DNA of 64,000 nt from Sanderia malayensis (lineage: Eukaryota > Cnidaria > Scyphozoa > Semaeostomeae > Pelagiidae): positions 2,852,001-2,916,000 of the forward strand of contig RQOL01000828.1 in NCBI GenBank assembly GCA_013076295.1, in the 5' to 3' direction. Both the position numbers and the translations under genes were made by a program. Under the pieces are notes generated by a model. The model had not been told where the DNA came from, did no database searches, and worked only from the letters and a program-made list of their open reading frames with translations. This document shows, in pieces, positions 20,471-32,829 of this stretch (positions are counted from its first letter, which is position 1; every line of letters begins with the position of its first letter).

Positions 20471-23400
20471 TCATTTTGTTTTTTTCATGACAGATTTTAA
20501 CCCATAAGTCTGGGCTGTTATTTCCATTTGCCTGGCTCTTGCCTGTTGCAATTGCTTAATGTTATTAGCATCGGAAATATTGATTGCTTGAAGATCGTCT
20601 AAAGCTCGTGAAAATGACGTTCCAAAGCTCACAGATTTCCTAGAAGAATAAGCAGTTATTAATGAAGACTTGTAAACATTTCTCGGTCTATTACATTTCG
20701 TAATTGTAATACACAGATTGTCCTTTTTTACCCTCTGAGAAGTAAAGAAAAGATGAGTAGTATATGTAGATGAAAGAATGATCATAGTATGAAAGGATAA
20801 GAGAGATTTATCTTGTAAAACAATAAAGTAGAATACAAAGGATCACATTATCAATTAGCTGACTTCTTTTTAACCTGCTTGAGCGAATACGAAATGCATG
20901 AATGTATGTAAGGATTCACTCACTTGAGTCCTTGCCTCCTTGTTGGCTCTGCAGACTTTATGGCCTCATCATTAATATTATAATATGACTTTTTCAAGGT
21001 GTTCCTCTTCAAAGGAGCGTAAGAGCTTGGTCGGAAGTCCAAACTAATCTTACTATCTACAATGCAGCGTATAAAAACATATAATTAGATCAGTCAATAA
21101 GTTTGACAGACTCTTTACCATGTGTGGAGTTATTCAAAAATTGGACTCATTTTAAAATTGATGCGACTATTCCGAGGGGTTTATTAATTAGGCTACTTAA
21201 AGGCTACTAAAAGGGTATTAATTAGAGAGAAAGGGGGTTGATTAGAGAATTCAGTTAGAGAGGGGTAAACGTATAGGGGGTCAAGGTGAATAGAACCAAT
21301 AGAATACCTCTGCTGGTTGGGGCAGATGAACTATAAAAAGGCAACAATGGTTTCTGTCTTGCGCGAAACATAGGAATAAAATCTTTGTGATGTTCCTGCG
21401 TAAATGGTGGGCTGCCTGCCGAAAACTGCTTCCTTCTGGTGCTATTCGCTCCCAAATGATCCTGCAAACGATGAGTGGGAGTCTCGAAAACGACAATGTC
21501 CCTAATTATATGTCGATAGATCACATACAAGAATCGATGGTAATAAAATGCGGCATTAGAAATGAGCATTAAATGCACAATTACCTGGCCAGTGGTTCTG
21601 TCGAACATATCAACATTGAAACCACGAACGACCTTCATCTGGGTGGATACACGCGACTCTGGAATTTCATCAACAAAATTTACACTTATCAACATGCTAT
21701 GGTCAGAGAAGCAAAGTTCATCGACTTCAGCGAATCTTAGATTCATTTCACAAGTACGAGAAAACCTAAGGCGTGTGTAGGCGTGTGTAGCTATTCTAAG
21801 ACTTGCCTGGAGAATAAACAAATACAAGTTTCACATCCATGACTTACTAAGTTGGCTGTGCGGATTGCTTCTTTCTATGCTGGCGCTTTTTCGCAGGAGA
21901 ACAGATGTTTTCGGACGAGCTCGGGGTTCTTGGGACACTTTCGATGGAGAAATGGACGAAACAGACTGGAAATGCAAAATAAAAGCATTCATCGAACTAT
22001 CCAATTTGATCAGAAGCAGATAATATGCGAATACGTGGAGATCAGTGCCGATAAATGATTGATTTAGTGTGTAACCCCGTCCACGAAATGAAGCAACTTA
22101 AATTAGGATTAATTTTGTTGCAATGTCAGGGGGTAGCAACATACCTTGCATCTTTGTTTGGTCGTTGTTTTCGATTGTGTGGTCGTTATTCTGTCTATAA
22201 ATTACAAGCAGAGAACATTGAGAGAAGTATTTTCTCCTAGAAGAGGTCGTAGAACGAATAAAAGAGTGAACAAACAGGCAACTATATACACATACCTTGT
22301 TTTACTTTCCCAATTGATGTTCCATTCTTGGTTCGTTTGCCGTTGGGGTATAGTGGTTCTCTTGGAAAAACGCGTTCTTAAAAAGACAAGGCAATTTCGC
22401 ATTGAATCACAAAATTAATTCATGAAAATCTTTCAAGGTCAAGATGGAATAAAGTGTGACGAAAATGGCCTACTTTCTTTGGCTGTCTTCTTTCTCGCCG
22501 GATCACTTTCACATTTTCCTTCGTTCGTCCAAGCAGCTACCTGCAACATCAACAAATAATAATCTTCAACATTAATGTACATCCTTTCGTTTCACCATAG
22601 AGTCTAATATGGAAAGTACACCGCTACTGGCCATATTACTCTACTTCATTCCCTACTTACAGTAAACGTATATTCTGTTTTAGGCAATAGTCTTCGGGCT
22701 GTGCATGTTCTTTCCACACCAGTATATATCACCTTAAAATCAAAAGAAGTGCATGGAGTAAACAACAGACCCTCGTCTCCAACTGACATTTCAATGCAAT
22801 AGACTATAAAACAAGCGAGGGTTCACGGGTGCAATGCGCATTATCATACCTCGCCATCCATGTTAACTTCATAATAATTGATCCTTCCCAGTGGTTCCTC
22901 CGGCGGGTCCCACTGAACAAGGATTTCATTCCGACCAAGGACATTAAGATTTGGCTTCGGTGGAGCATGCTGGCCTGCATAAGACATGGTCAAATAAAAT
23001 CTCTGGTACAAGAAGAGAACTTTTAAGCATAAGAGTGTAATAACCATTTTCAAGTGTCTCATACTCACGCAAGTCTACCGTAGAACACGTTATAAAAGCT
23101 TTTTCTCCACGTCCAGGAGAGGTCAGGGCGTAAATCTGTCGATAAATGAACGAATTGATAAACAAACTCGCGAAGTGTGTTGCTGAACCTCGTACACATG
23201 TATGACGTGTTATACCTGCGTACGAGGCTCAAAGTCTATCATATACATCGAAATAATCCAATGTGCCTGCATTTCACAAACCTCAAAATTATACTCTGTA
23301 CCGGCCATTAAATTCATGAAAATCTGACTAAATTCTTTTGTCTCCTTGAAACCACTCTTGCCTAAATAAGTAAAACGATATTAAAATTAACAAGCCAGCA

Positions 23401-26400
23401 CCTACTTTCAAACTAAAGCTCTTTGGGCAAGCTTTACATACGATAATGGCGAGAAATGATGCCACAGACCTTCTTGAACTATTTGGTATCCTTTAACGAT
23501 GCCATTGGGTGATTCTGGTGGCTCCCACCCTATTTTCAGCTGCGTTGTGGTTCGGTTAATCACGTGGATATTCTGCGGAGCACTTGGGACTGCGGAGGAA
23601 AAAATAACTAATAATCCAATGTTTGACTAACGAGTCAAAACATATCCATCTACTCGTCAGTGACAAAATTCAAGTTCAAATTTAAGTATAGCTTCTTCCA
23701 GCCAGTTGCGCTAGAAAGCTGAAAATTGTCTCAATATGATCAGTAGTCCCTAATTAACATGCTTCGACTATTTGCGAGGTCCAAAACAATAACTTGCACC
23801 AAACCAATCATTAGAGCTTTATATTTCAAACAAGATAAAAAAACGATATGTCAAGTATCGTTGCATTGGCACTTGAATACCTGATTCGGGCATAGAGAAG
23901 CTGACAGTATCACTGATAGGACTTTCGTCACCTTCCGTACATGCCTGCAAACTGCAGGAGTATTTTCTGGTTGGTTTCAAGTTTTGCAACTCATACGATG
24001 TTTCTTGGCCGCTGAAAACAACAGCATCATCTGTAAATAATAACAATTTGCAATTTATAATTCAATACAAGATTAAATACATTTGCTACCTCGTGTTTCT
24101 AGATTTCATGCTTACTTAGAAATAATTTATACGTGACTTCCAGTCCACTTTTTGGATTCACAGGGCTCCAATGGACATTAGCCGTTGTTGAACTTTCGAC
24201 TAAAATAAAACAACAGTGGAATTTAAGTAAAAATGACAATGCACAGCAAAGAAAAGCTTGCTAGGTAGTAGAGTAACCGTTAAATTATTTAAAATAAATG
24301 AAGATGCGTGGCTACTTTTTACAACTGGGGGTCGTTGCTTCTCTAGACGCTTTAAGATTTCCAAAGTAACTTCCACTTCTTCCTTGATATCTGATTTCAA
24401 ATCTTCTTTCTTCGATGTTTTCTAAGCAAGAAAATAAAAGTCTCTAGTTCATCTGGTTTCACTAAGCAACAAAACACAATGAAAGTGTTTTAGACAATTA
24501 ATGACAAGGTTTTTAAAACGTAGAGCCATCAATTTAACTCACCGTTAAAGTATCTGTTACGAACTTGTGATCTCGAAGCAACAAACATCCTTCTCTTTTG
24601 CTGGACAATGTTCTAATCGTCCTAAAAAAATGAACAATACAGGAACTATATAAAACCCCCGTCTGTCAAGTGAATTATATTGAGTTTGCCAAGTCATTAT
24701 TGAAAATGCAAGAGGGTTTATTCAATGAGGTACTAACATTGCCGCAAACCATGCTGTTTCTTCGTCCTCATATTCCAATAACGATGCCAGACAGTGTAGC
24801 ATTTTGTCGTGTTTTTCATGCTTGAGTAGTTTGTTGACGCCGTCAGTATTGCCAGCAATGCAACCGAGTGCGAAACAAGCGTTCTTAATGCAACCGGAGT
24901 CTTGCGAGCATAACATGCTCGTCAAACTGGCAAGCTGTTGAAGATGGGAGGAAAAGGGTCAGAGAAATGATGCAAGCAACGAAGCAACCCAAGAAAGAAA
25001 TGAAAACAAATACATTCGATTTAAATGCAAGTAGTTTATCAAGAAACAAGATGGGTTGATGAATCTTACCATTTGATCGCATTTTTTCAGCATTAACATT
25101 TGCCGCCTGCCCGATTCCATGTCGCACAATCTTCCAATTGCGAACGCTGCATTCATACCTCGACCTTCAGAACAAGAAAAGACAAGATGACTTTAAAAGA
25201 TGAAATCATAACATTGTACCTGCCCTCAAAATTACGCACAATCGATTGTGTTATTGGTCAAAACAAATCGCGTCAGATAGGTCCTAACTTGTTTAGTTTA
25301 TGCACGCAACCTCTATTTCAGCTGTTGGTCAAGAAATCTCCAACGGGACATATTTGAGACAGTAGTTGTAGTACATGGAAAAAGTAAACTATGTTGATGA
25401 ATATAAATATCTCTCCCTCCCCCTTTTACCGCTTTCATCAATCCCCAGTGACGTCACAAGGTGAAGCAAAATCTTTCTGCTGTCTCTGCGATTCAGAATC
25501 CTCGCGCATCCTTCCTCTTCAATCGTCAACCTGAAAACAAAAGCATTAATACACTTTGCCAACAGCGACGTAAATAGAAACTTTCGGTAGACGGCGGGGT
25601 AGGGGGTAGAGTCCAAAGTTTCCCCACAAAATTGCATGTCTCCTCAAAATGTCCTGCCAGATACAGCCGCCCCGCCCCCCTTTGTCTGCCCCCCAAGTCC
25701 CAAGAAAGTAACAACGAGAAACAGATTACCTGGCCAAGACCAATGCAGCGTTACTGCCAGTCCAGATGTTATCACTGACAAGTAATGATGAGATTTTCGA
25801 CAATGTATCATCGAGATTTTCTTTCCTCAACATCCACGATCGCCCTTCAATCGTCTCAGCCTAATCAGAACAAGCAGAATACACTTTTTTTTTTAATAAG
25901 CAACCGCTCAATAAGCAACTAGGGCTGGATTGACCCTAACATTAAGCAACTCGAGGGCTCAATTGAATTACTGTTAGCAACTAAGAATTCAAACGTCATT
26001 TATTTTAAAATGCTAAAACTGGACACGAATGTTCACTGTGCTGTTGAAGTTCTTGACTAACATGTTTACACTTACTGTCTCTTAAGTCTTGTGTTGTAGG
26101 CGTTACAGTTGATGATTTTGACCCACAAACTTAGGAGTTGTACCCTGGGGAAAAAGTTGCTTAAAAAAATTTAAGCAACTTTTAAGCAACTTTGAGGGCT
26201 AAAATATCCAAAATTTTAAGCAACTTTCAGGGCTGGACCAAAGTCTAGTTGCTTATTAAAAAAAAAAAGTGTATTCGAATCTAACAAATATTCAACTGTT
26301 CAGGACACTACAAGGTTTAACGAGTTAATTTCAGTAGGAACTTTCGACCTTAGCTGAACTTGAACTACAAAACTATTAAATGAATCTATTAAACCGTTTG

Positions 26401-28351
26401 AAATTACACGATTCCAGAGTTATTGTTCGATGGGTCAGTTAGAGGCAACTAGAAATCAACAATTTCCAACTTACCAGTGTGCCAATTGTTCCAGCAGCAT
26501 TCATAACACTTTCACCATCTTTGCAGTAAAGTAAATGAGTTAGATTAGACAATATATCAAATCCACTGTCCTTGTGTTGTATCACAATTTCCAGCATTCT
26601 TCGCCTGCCGATATCCGTATCACAAAGTGAGCCAACAATAAATGCAGCATGACCTGCTTTGCTGGAAAATAAATTGAAACTTGCTCACAATTTCAATTGG
26701 TTGGAACATCAGCTTGTCTTGAAAGCAATGTCAAATCTATAATAAGGGGCACTTTTAGACCCGAGCGCAAATGGCTGTTAATGGGCAGTTTACTGCCATG
26801 GAACCTTATGCAACGGACCAAGGCATTGGTGCCAATAATGGTGTGTTCGTTACATGGAGGCTTCACTGTACAAAAATAACTAAACTTCGTGCTAGGCTGA
26901 TTTTATTCGTCAGAAGGTCGCTAAAAGATAAATTTTCTCTTTCCATTCTTTTACGTCATGAAACGAAAAATGCACGGGCCTATACAATTTCAATTTCCTT
27001 CTTTATCTAATCTCGTCTCAGCTTAGGTGGACTTTATACGGCCGCGTTTAGGTCGTGTCGAATTTAATTCAAGGAGAATTTGAATTAAATGCGACATAAA
27101 TGCGGCCGTATAAAGTGAACATTTAATTAAGTGCAGCAACTTGAATTAAGTTCATCAGGATTTGCCGAACTTAATGCACAAGTGCGACACAAATGCGACG
27201 TGGCTTTATACGGCCGCATTTTGGTCGCATTTAATTCAAATTCTCCTTGAATTAAATCATTTCATGTGATATAATGATGAAATATGTCAAATTTTCCCAG
27301 TCAAGCACTCTGCGTATGTGCAATCCTTTTTTGCTACGTCACGATGATATGAGGAGTTGAATTAAATGCGGCAAACAAAACTCGTATAAAGTGAATGTCG
27401 CACTTATGTCGCACTTAGGTTGAATCTAATGAATTAAATTAGACGCGACCAAAATGCGGCCGTATAAAGTAAGCCTTAGAAGAGGAACGAAAAATGCAAA
27501 GGCATATACAATTTCAGTTTCCTTCTTTGTCTACTCTCGTTTTAGCTATAAGGGAAAACGGAAACAAATATCACGCGAATCGAACAAACTTTTTCTCTCG
27601 CAATTGCATGAAATTTGTTTGAAATTGAAATTCGATGGGATATCACTGCAAAAATTAGAAGCTCGACAAAACCATTCTTGGTTTTCATCTTTTATTTGAT
27701 CCGCCAGTACTTGTATTATTGTCAATACAAAGCCGTGTGTTTGTTATCAGAACAAAAGCATAACAATGATGATAAAAATTTGCTTTTCATAAACAATACA
27801 GCAATGGTTTATTTACGAATGATTCTTTTGTAATCGTATTGGATAGGATTTCATAGGATATAGGAAATTGTGACAAGATTTAATGAAAACTGTGTCAAAT
27901 AATCGAATCAATGACGGGAAAATTAAATCGAATATCATGAGATTCGAGTAAGCAAATTTCATTACGATCTGGAGCTGATTCGAAGAAGAAAAAGCAGATG
28001 TTTTTGGGAGGAGATTCAGTTGAAAATAGAGCAGGTATTTTCCCGGACGGAGAATAAAGATCAATTTGTATAGAAATAGAGAATATAAGGGGATTATAAT
28101 AGGTTTTGAAAAGATCACCTTGAATCGTTGGAGCCAAGAAGTCGAACGATGCCCCATAAAATATCTTCAGACCCAGGATGATTGAGAAGTTGGTAGGAGC
28201 ATAAATCTTTATCATCGTGAAACTCGTCAACCAAATTCTCCAGTACAGGGCCAGTGTTTTCGTTGTGTTTTATCAAACATTGGAGAGCAGGGTTTAGAGA
28301 CCTTCCTGCTTGAAGGAACATCTCTGGTTGTGTTGATTCTGCTTCCCACAT
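20471..28351 (-). CDS. Armadillo-repeat plus fibronectin-III protein, unnamed
   Basis: I recognise the domains but not a named family. The start is ATG at 28349-28351 in an exon ending at 28119. The next exons, near 26473-26661, 25735-25860, 25430-25531, 25073-25165, 24738-24937 and 24542-24623, encode helical armadillo-type segments such as GHAAFIVGSLCDTDIGRRRM, MNAAFAIGRLCDMESGRRQM and NACFALGCIAGNTDGVNKLL. A charged linker follows (about 24320-24420). Three fibronectin-III domains come next: about 24190-23885, 23590-23150 and 22980-22490, with characteristic W-x-P-P as in LVQWDPPEEPLGRINYYEV and LKIGWEPPESPNGIVKGYQI. The C-terminal exons near 21.6, 21.4, 21.0 and 20.6 kb give a basic tail ending KSVMKKTK. 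No signal peptide or TM is seen, so it is probably cytosolic. Joining the tail to this gene is inference from strand, frame and spacing. Confidence 0.78.
25882..26271. mobile_element. MITE-like element with T-run inverted repeats and TA duplication
   Basis: The left end reads CAC, ten T, then AATAAGCAAC. The right end is its reverse complement with eleven A. TA flanks both sides (25880-25881 and 26272-26273). The roughly 390-bp body is non-coding and repeats AAGCAACT words next to each terminus. It sits in an intron of the ARM-FN3 gene. Its terminus pattern, size and TA duplication match the element at 11840-12244, differing mainly in AAGCAAC versus AAGAAAC. Confidence 0.85.
27022..27478. mobile_element. 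Composite inverted-repeat element with GGCCG termini
   Basis: Four copies of CTTTATACGGCCGC or its complement occur: forward at 27032 and 27204, reverse ending at 27115 and 27469. The outermost pair extends through a GGTCG segment into TTTAATTCA on both sides, giving diverged terminal repeats near 45 bp. An inner pair suggests nesting of a second copy. Flanks share CGAAAAATGCA and TATACAATTTCA...TTCCTTCTTT (about 26959-27010 and 27489-27530), a direct duplication on either side. It is non-coding and lies in an ARM-FN3 intron. Confidence 0.75.
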
Positions 28352-28926
28352 TTTGATCGCTGGCAGTTGACATTATTTGTTGACTTTTTCTGACCGTTCG
28401 TCTAGAATTTCAAAGCAAAAAAATTAAGTAAACAGAGCTTGAAAGAAGAGCTCACAGGAATAAAAGGATCCCAAAATCTTTTCATAACACATCCTTGGCA
28501 TTGCATGGCAACCATTATGATTGGGTTTGAGCGTGGCTTTGGTATAATTCATCACTAGATCACCGGTTACAGGTTTTCAAGGCACTGTTTGCGATTGGAT
28601 TAGAATAGAGTAAATATCTCGATTATGATCTAGTGCGTTACAACATAAACACTGGTAATACGGCCGCCCACCTTTCATTTTGCCCTCGTGGTGAAATTGT
28701 TCACGTAAAGTTTTGGTTCTCTTTTTGGTACCTGTAATCTTTTAAATGTGGCCTGTGAAGAAGTTATATTCATTTCACAGCACCGATGCAGGTTAATCTT
28801 GTTAAAGAGAAGTGGTTATGTCTGGATCCGACGTGTCAATGATTTAAAGTACTTGATAATTGTTTCTCACAACAGATCGCTGCAGGAGTCACATTCTTTC
28901 AGAAGGGAACCACAACACAACTAACC
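28352..28926. promoter_or_regulatory. Divergent intergenic region of ARM-FN3 and POFUT1
   Basis: The 575-bp gap separates the start codons of two divergently transcribed genes, so both promoters and 5' UTRs must lie here or share it. No TATA box or clear initiator could be assigned. The sequence is not repetitive. Confidence 0.4.
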
Positions 28927-30969
28927 ATGAGATGGATAATGCATCGCCTCAAACTATTTCTCTTGGCATTAAGCGTTTTATATTTTCATGTTGGTAGGAT
29001 AACAAGTATTCAAGACGATGATGAACTAAACACAGATGTGTTTGAAGCGAATCAAGGAATATCTATCGATAATGTAAAACAATTTTCTGTCTCTAAACAA
29101 AATGACACCGACAGTGATCTGGTTCAAAACAATGTCGACACAAACGGATATATACTCTACTGCCCTTGTATGGGTAGGCTTATTTTGACGATGGTTCACG
29201 ATTCGATGTATTTAGTTGCAAAGAAATAGCTATACTAATCACTCATAGAGAGATTTTTATTGTGGGGAATTTTATATTGTAAATTTTCCTTTTCCAGGAA
29301 GGTTTGGTAACCAGGCGGATCAACTTCTCGGATCACTGGCATTTGCAAAGGGTTTGAATAGGACGCTTGTTTTACCACCATGGATTATCTACCCTCCAAG
29401 CAACCCCTTCACTTCAGTGAGTCCTGTGATGTTTACATTGGTTTTGAATAAAATTCAGGGGGAAGCATCAAAGGATAATTGTGAAATATATGATATATTC
29501 AAATTTTGTACCTTAATAAGAAAAGAAGAAAGCTTTCTCTTAATTTGTGGTTTGGTTTTATTGCCTCATTTAGGAGCAAGTTGAGTTTTCAAGATGGTTT
29601 TCTGTTAAAAACCTAAGGAAGTATCACAAAGTTATTGGAATGGAGGAGTTCATGAAAGAACTTGCACCAAAAATTTGGCCAAAGGGAAAAAGATATGGTG
29701 AGAGAGACTGAAAAGATACATTTATCTTATTTTTCATTGTAAGTTTGCATCTAGAAATTGTGGTGCAAGTGAAGGTGGTACATATAACTGGTACATATAA
29801 CTCTCCTTATCAGTCATTTGTTTTTTTAGGTTTTTGTTACATGTTCAGGAATGGAAAATCCTGTGGAATGAAGGACGGCAACCCATTTGGGCCATTTTGG
29901 GACCATTTTGATATTAATTTTGATGGTTATTTTGAACACAGAGGAATATTGTGGGGTTCCAATGACGAATCAGTTGCCAAAGAGTGGCTTGAAAGGTTAA
30001 TAATTTAACTGATGGGGATGGTTATGGGGTGTGAAGCATCATAGATGATAATTAAAGAATGAAGGCAGAGGATCAGTGCCTTTGATGCAGCATTATATTT
30101 GCTCAGCCTCAATGTTATTTCATTAGGATGAAATTTAGTATTTCTCTGCAGATTTCCAGTCAGTCAATACTTGGTAATGGCATTCCAAGGTGCCCCCGGG
30201 GACTACCCTTCTTTGGAAAGAAATCAAGCCATTCAGAAATACATCAAGTTTTCTGATCATATAAACTCACTGTCTGATAAATTTATCATCAAAGAAATGA
30301 AAGGGGAGGCGTTTGTTGCGGTTCATTTGCGAAATGGTGGCGATATGGTACGCAAAACGTATCCAGACATGAATTTTTCTTTATTTTTCAATCGCATTGT
30401 CACTGTAACTTCTCATGTTTCCTTTTTTTGCTTTTTAGGTCAATGTTTGTAATGAAATCAAGAAGCAGGATATTGATAAATTATTTTGTTCGGAACAGTG
30501 TACTGGTTATAGAAATAAGAGAAAGTTAACGTACGAAATGTGCGCTCCGTCGAAAAAGGAAATTATACGAAAGGTGGAAAAATATTTGAAAAAACTCGAG
30601 ACGAAAAGACTATTTATCGGCTCTGATCACGATTCAATGGCGGATGAATTTAAGAAGGCATTCAAAAATGTAAAGGTGGGTTTCTAAGACAATAATATGG
30701 AAATTAAGCAACTAAACATAAACAAATAGACATTTTTTGGTACAACAGGTTGCGAGGTAGACTCACTATATTGCGTCTATCTCTGTCTCGTTTAGGTGTC
30801 AATACATAGAAGAGAGGCTGTTGAAGAAGCTGACCACGCGATTGTTGATATCGCGATCATGTCCAAAGCAACTTATTTCATCGGAAATTGCGTTTCTTCA
30901 TTCACTGCATTTGTGAGAAGGCAAAGAGAAAGCGCGGGAAAACCTGTTGACTTTTTTGGTTTGGATTAG
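28927..30969 (+). CDS. POFUT1: GDP-fucose protein O-fucosyltransferase 1, 7 exons
   Basis: POFUT1 adds O-fucose to EGF repeats of Notch and similar proteins in the ER. Exons 28927-29173, 29298-29416, 29574-29697, 29830-29995, 30152-30347, 30439-30675 and 30796-30969 give 420 residues. The N-terminal hydrophobic stretch [16 protein letters not shown] is a signal peptide. Family blocks include [20 protein letters not shown], the [14 protein letters not shown] donor-binding segment ([13 protein letters not shown]) with its Arg, GSDHDSM, and [19 protein letters not shown]. The protein stops right after DFFGLD. Relatives continue with a short tail ending in a KDEL-like signal (RDEF in human), which is missing here. 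The insert between exons 1 and 2 (about residues 30-75) is acidic and not recognised. Confidence 0.95.
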
Positions 30970-31962
30970 AAAGCTATGACCAAGCAGAGCACCACCTTTT
31001 GTATTTAGCAAATTCACTGCTTTGATTATCATAATTTGTAGACACTCGCACGTTTTATGCACAGTGTGGCATTGCTTAAAACTTTTACATTCATTATTTA
31101 TATCTATTTATTTCTTTAGAAAGTAGAAAGTGCACGTTAAAATTCATACCTTCACATAAATTGGCAGCGAAATTCATCTTACGTTTCAATACCAATGCAG
31201 ATCCATTGCTGTTAATAAAAATTGAGGTTTTTATCATTTAAAGTTATAGCTATGATCATGCTTCAATTAAGGCAATTGAAGCATGCTGATCTTGAATTAC
31301 AAGTAACAAGAACATTGTTACAAGCCACGAACCCCCGTTTAAAATGCTTTGTTTTGTGTAGGCTGAATAGAATTCGTCTGGTTATAGCGGGGGAGGCACG
31401 GCATAATAATTCAGGTTATCTTAGATGGTGTTGAAGAGATTCATATACTGTATAGACTCAGCTGTGGTGACTGAGGAAGAAGCCTGCATAAACGAAATGG
31501 CAATAATTGAAAGCAAAATGGCTTTGTGAAACTCAAGTTGTATGTTCAGATGTTCGTGTGAAAGATATGATCAAAGACACAGCTTAATATTAATTTATTT
31601 TTATATCCCTCGGTGTATTTAAGGATAAAATTGAATTTAACTGATACATGCCAAGCTAAACGAGCAACCTAAGCGGTATTCATTTCCATGTTGATATTTT
31701 ATTCATATTAATTGTTGTTCAAGTGTTTTGAGATGATTTGCCAGCAACAAGCCGGTGATTTCCAAAAATGTGAGTCAATATTTGATAAAGCCAATTCAAT
31801 ACACAAACATGGAAAATATTCACCTCGACTTGTCGAGGTAAGGTTTACCTGCTGAACGGGCATTTGCGTAAATTGCGTAAGTAACTTTAATCTCAAGAAA
31901 AGAATATTGCTTACTAAAACAAAACGGAAAGTCGATGCTTCGTCTTCTCAACTCGGACCAAG
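30970..31962. other. Intergenic region after POFUT1
   Basis: AT-rich DNA with the POFUT1 3' UTR at its start and a TTAATAAAA near 31212. The 70-residue frame at 31222-31434 has no support. The region also contains the upstream sequence of the PAN-like gene. No repeats of note were seen. Confidence 0.5.
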
Positions 31963-32829
31963 ATGTGCTTCAAGTCTTCCTGTCTGATATTCGTTCTTTT
32001 CGTGTCGATGCTAATAATTTCACAGCGCATTGTTTCTGCTTCATCTCAAGGTAATAGAGCGACAAAGGAGTCTTGCGATATCTCTCAACTACCCACAGGG
32101 GAAATATATGTAAATCAAAAGTTACAAATTAATTCCTCCAATTGGGATGACTGTAAACAATTCATAATAGAAGAAAGGATTGTCCACGCTCGACTTCATT
32201 GCATAGACGTATGCTACAGAGATGAACACTGCAGATCGATTAACTACCAAGAGATAGAAAATGGCAAGTTAAAATGCGTATTATTCAACGCGCCATCGTC
32301 AGAACTGTTTCCAATGAATTGCCTAGATTCAAACCCATTGCATGTTGGAGATGGATTCAATCTTGTCGCGCAGGAAGATGTTGATATTGTATTTGACCGT
32401 ATCAAAGAGGTAACATGGATTTAATTGCTTGAAAATACATGAATAGTGGCAATAAAGAGTTTTCAAACGACCTCACTAATTAGCATCAAATGCATGCTAT
32501 ATATTCCTAATTATCATCAAATCTAGAACGGCTGGCGATTCCCTCAATTAAGAGTCAAATGATATTTTTTCTTGAAGATTTTTTAACATTATTTGACTAC
32601 AGATTACAAAAACATTTCATTTCAAAAATAAACTTTCTTCAATCCACGAAGTTGCGATGGATGTCCTTTCTCGAATAAGGGCCTTTCAAAAATCGCTAGA
32701 ATCAATAAGCGCCCCGGGGCGCCTAACAAAGAAAACACAGTAGTTAAGATTGTTTATACATTGCATACCTATTCTTTGCATTCTATTACAACCATTTATT
32801 ATGTATTTCTGCAGAATTGCGAAGACTGA
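31963..32829 (+). CDS. Small secreted PAN/apple-like protein, 2 exons
   Basis: Exons 31963-32409 and 32815-32829 give a 153-residue protein. A signal peptide is clear (CLIFVLFVSMLIISQRIVSA). The mature part has about eight cysteines, and the spacing in ARLHCIDVCYRDEHCRSINY followed by LKCVLFN is typical of PAN/apple or related carbohydrate- and protein-binding modules. The second exon adds only NCED and a stop. If the donor at 32410 is not used, the frame instead ends TWI eight bases later. Function is unknown; an extracellular adhesion or binding role is inference. It converges with NUP153. Confidence 0.78.
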
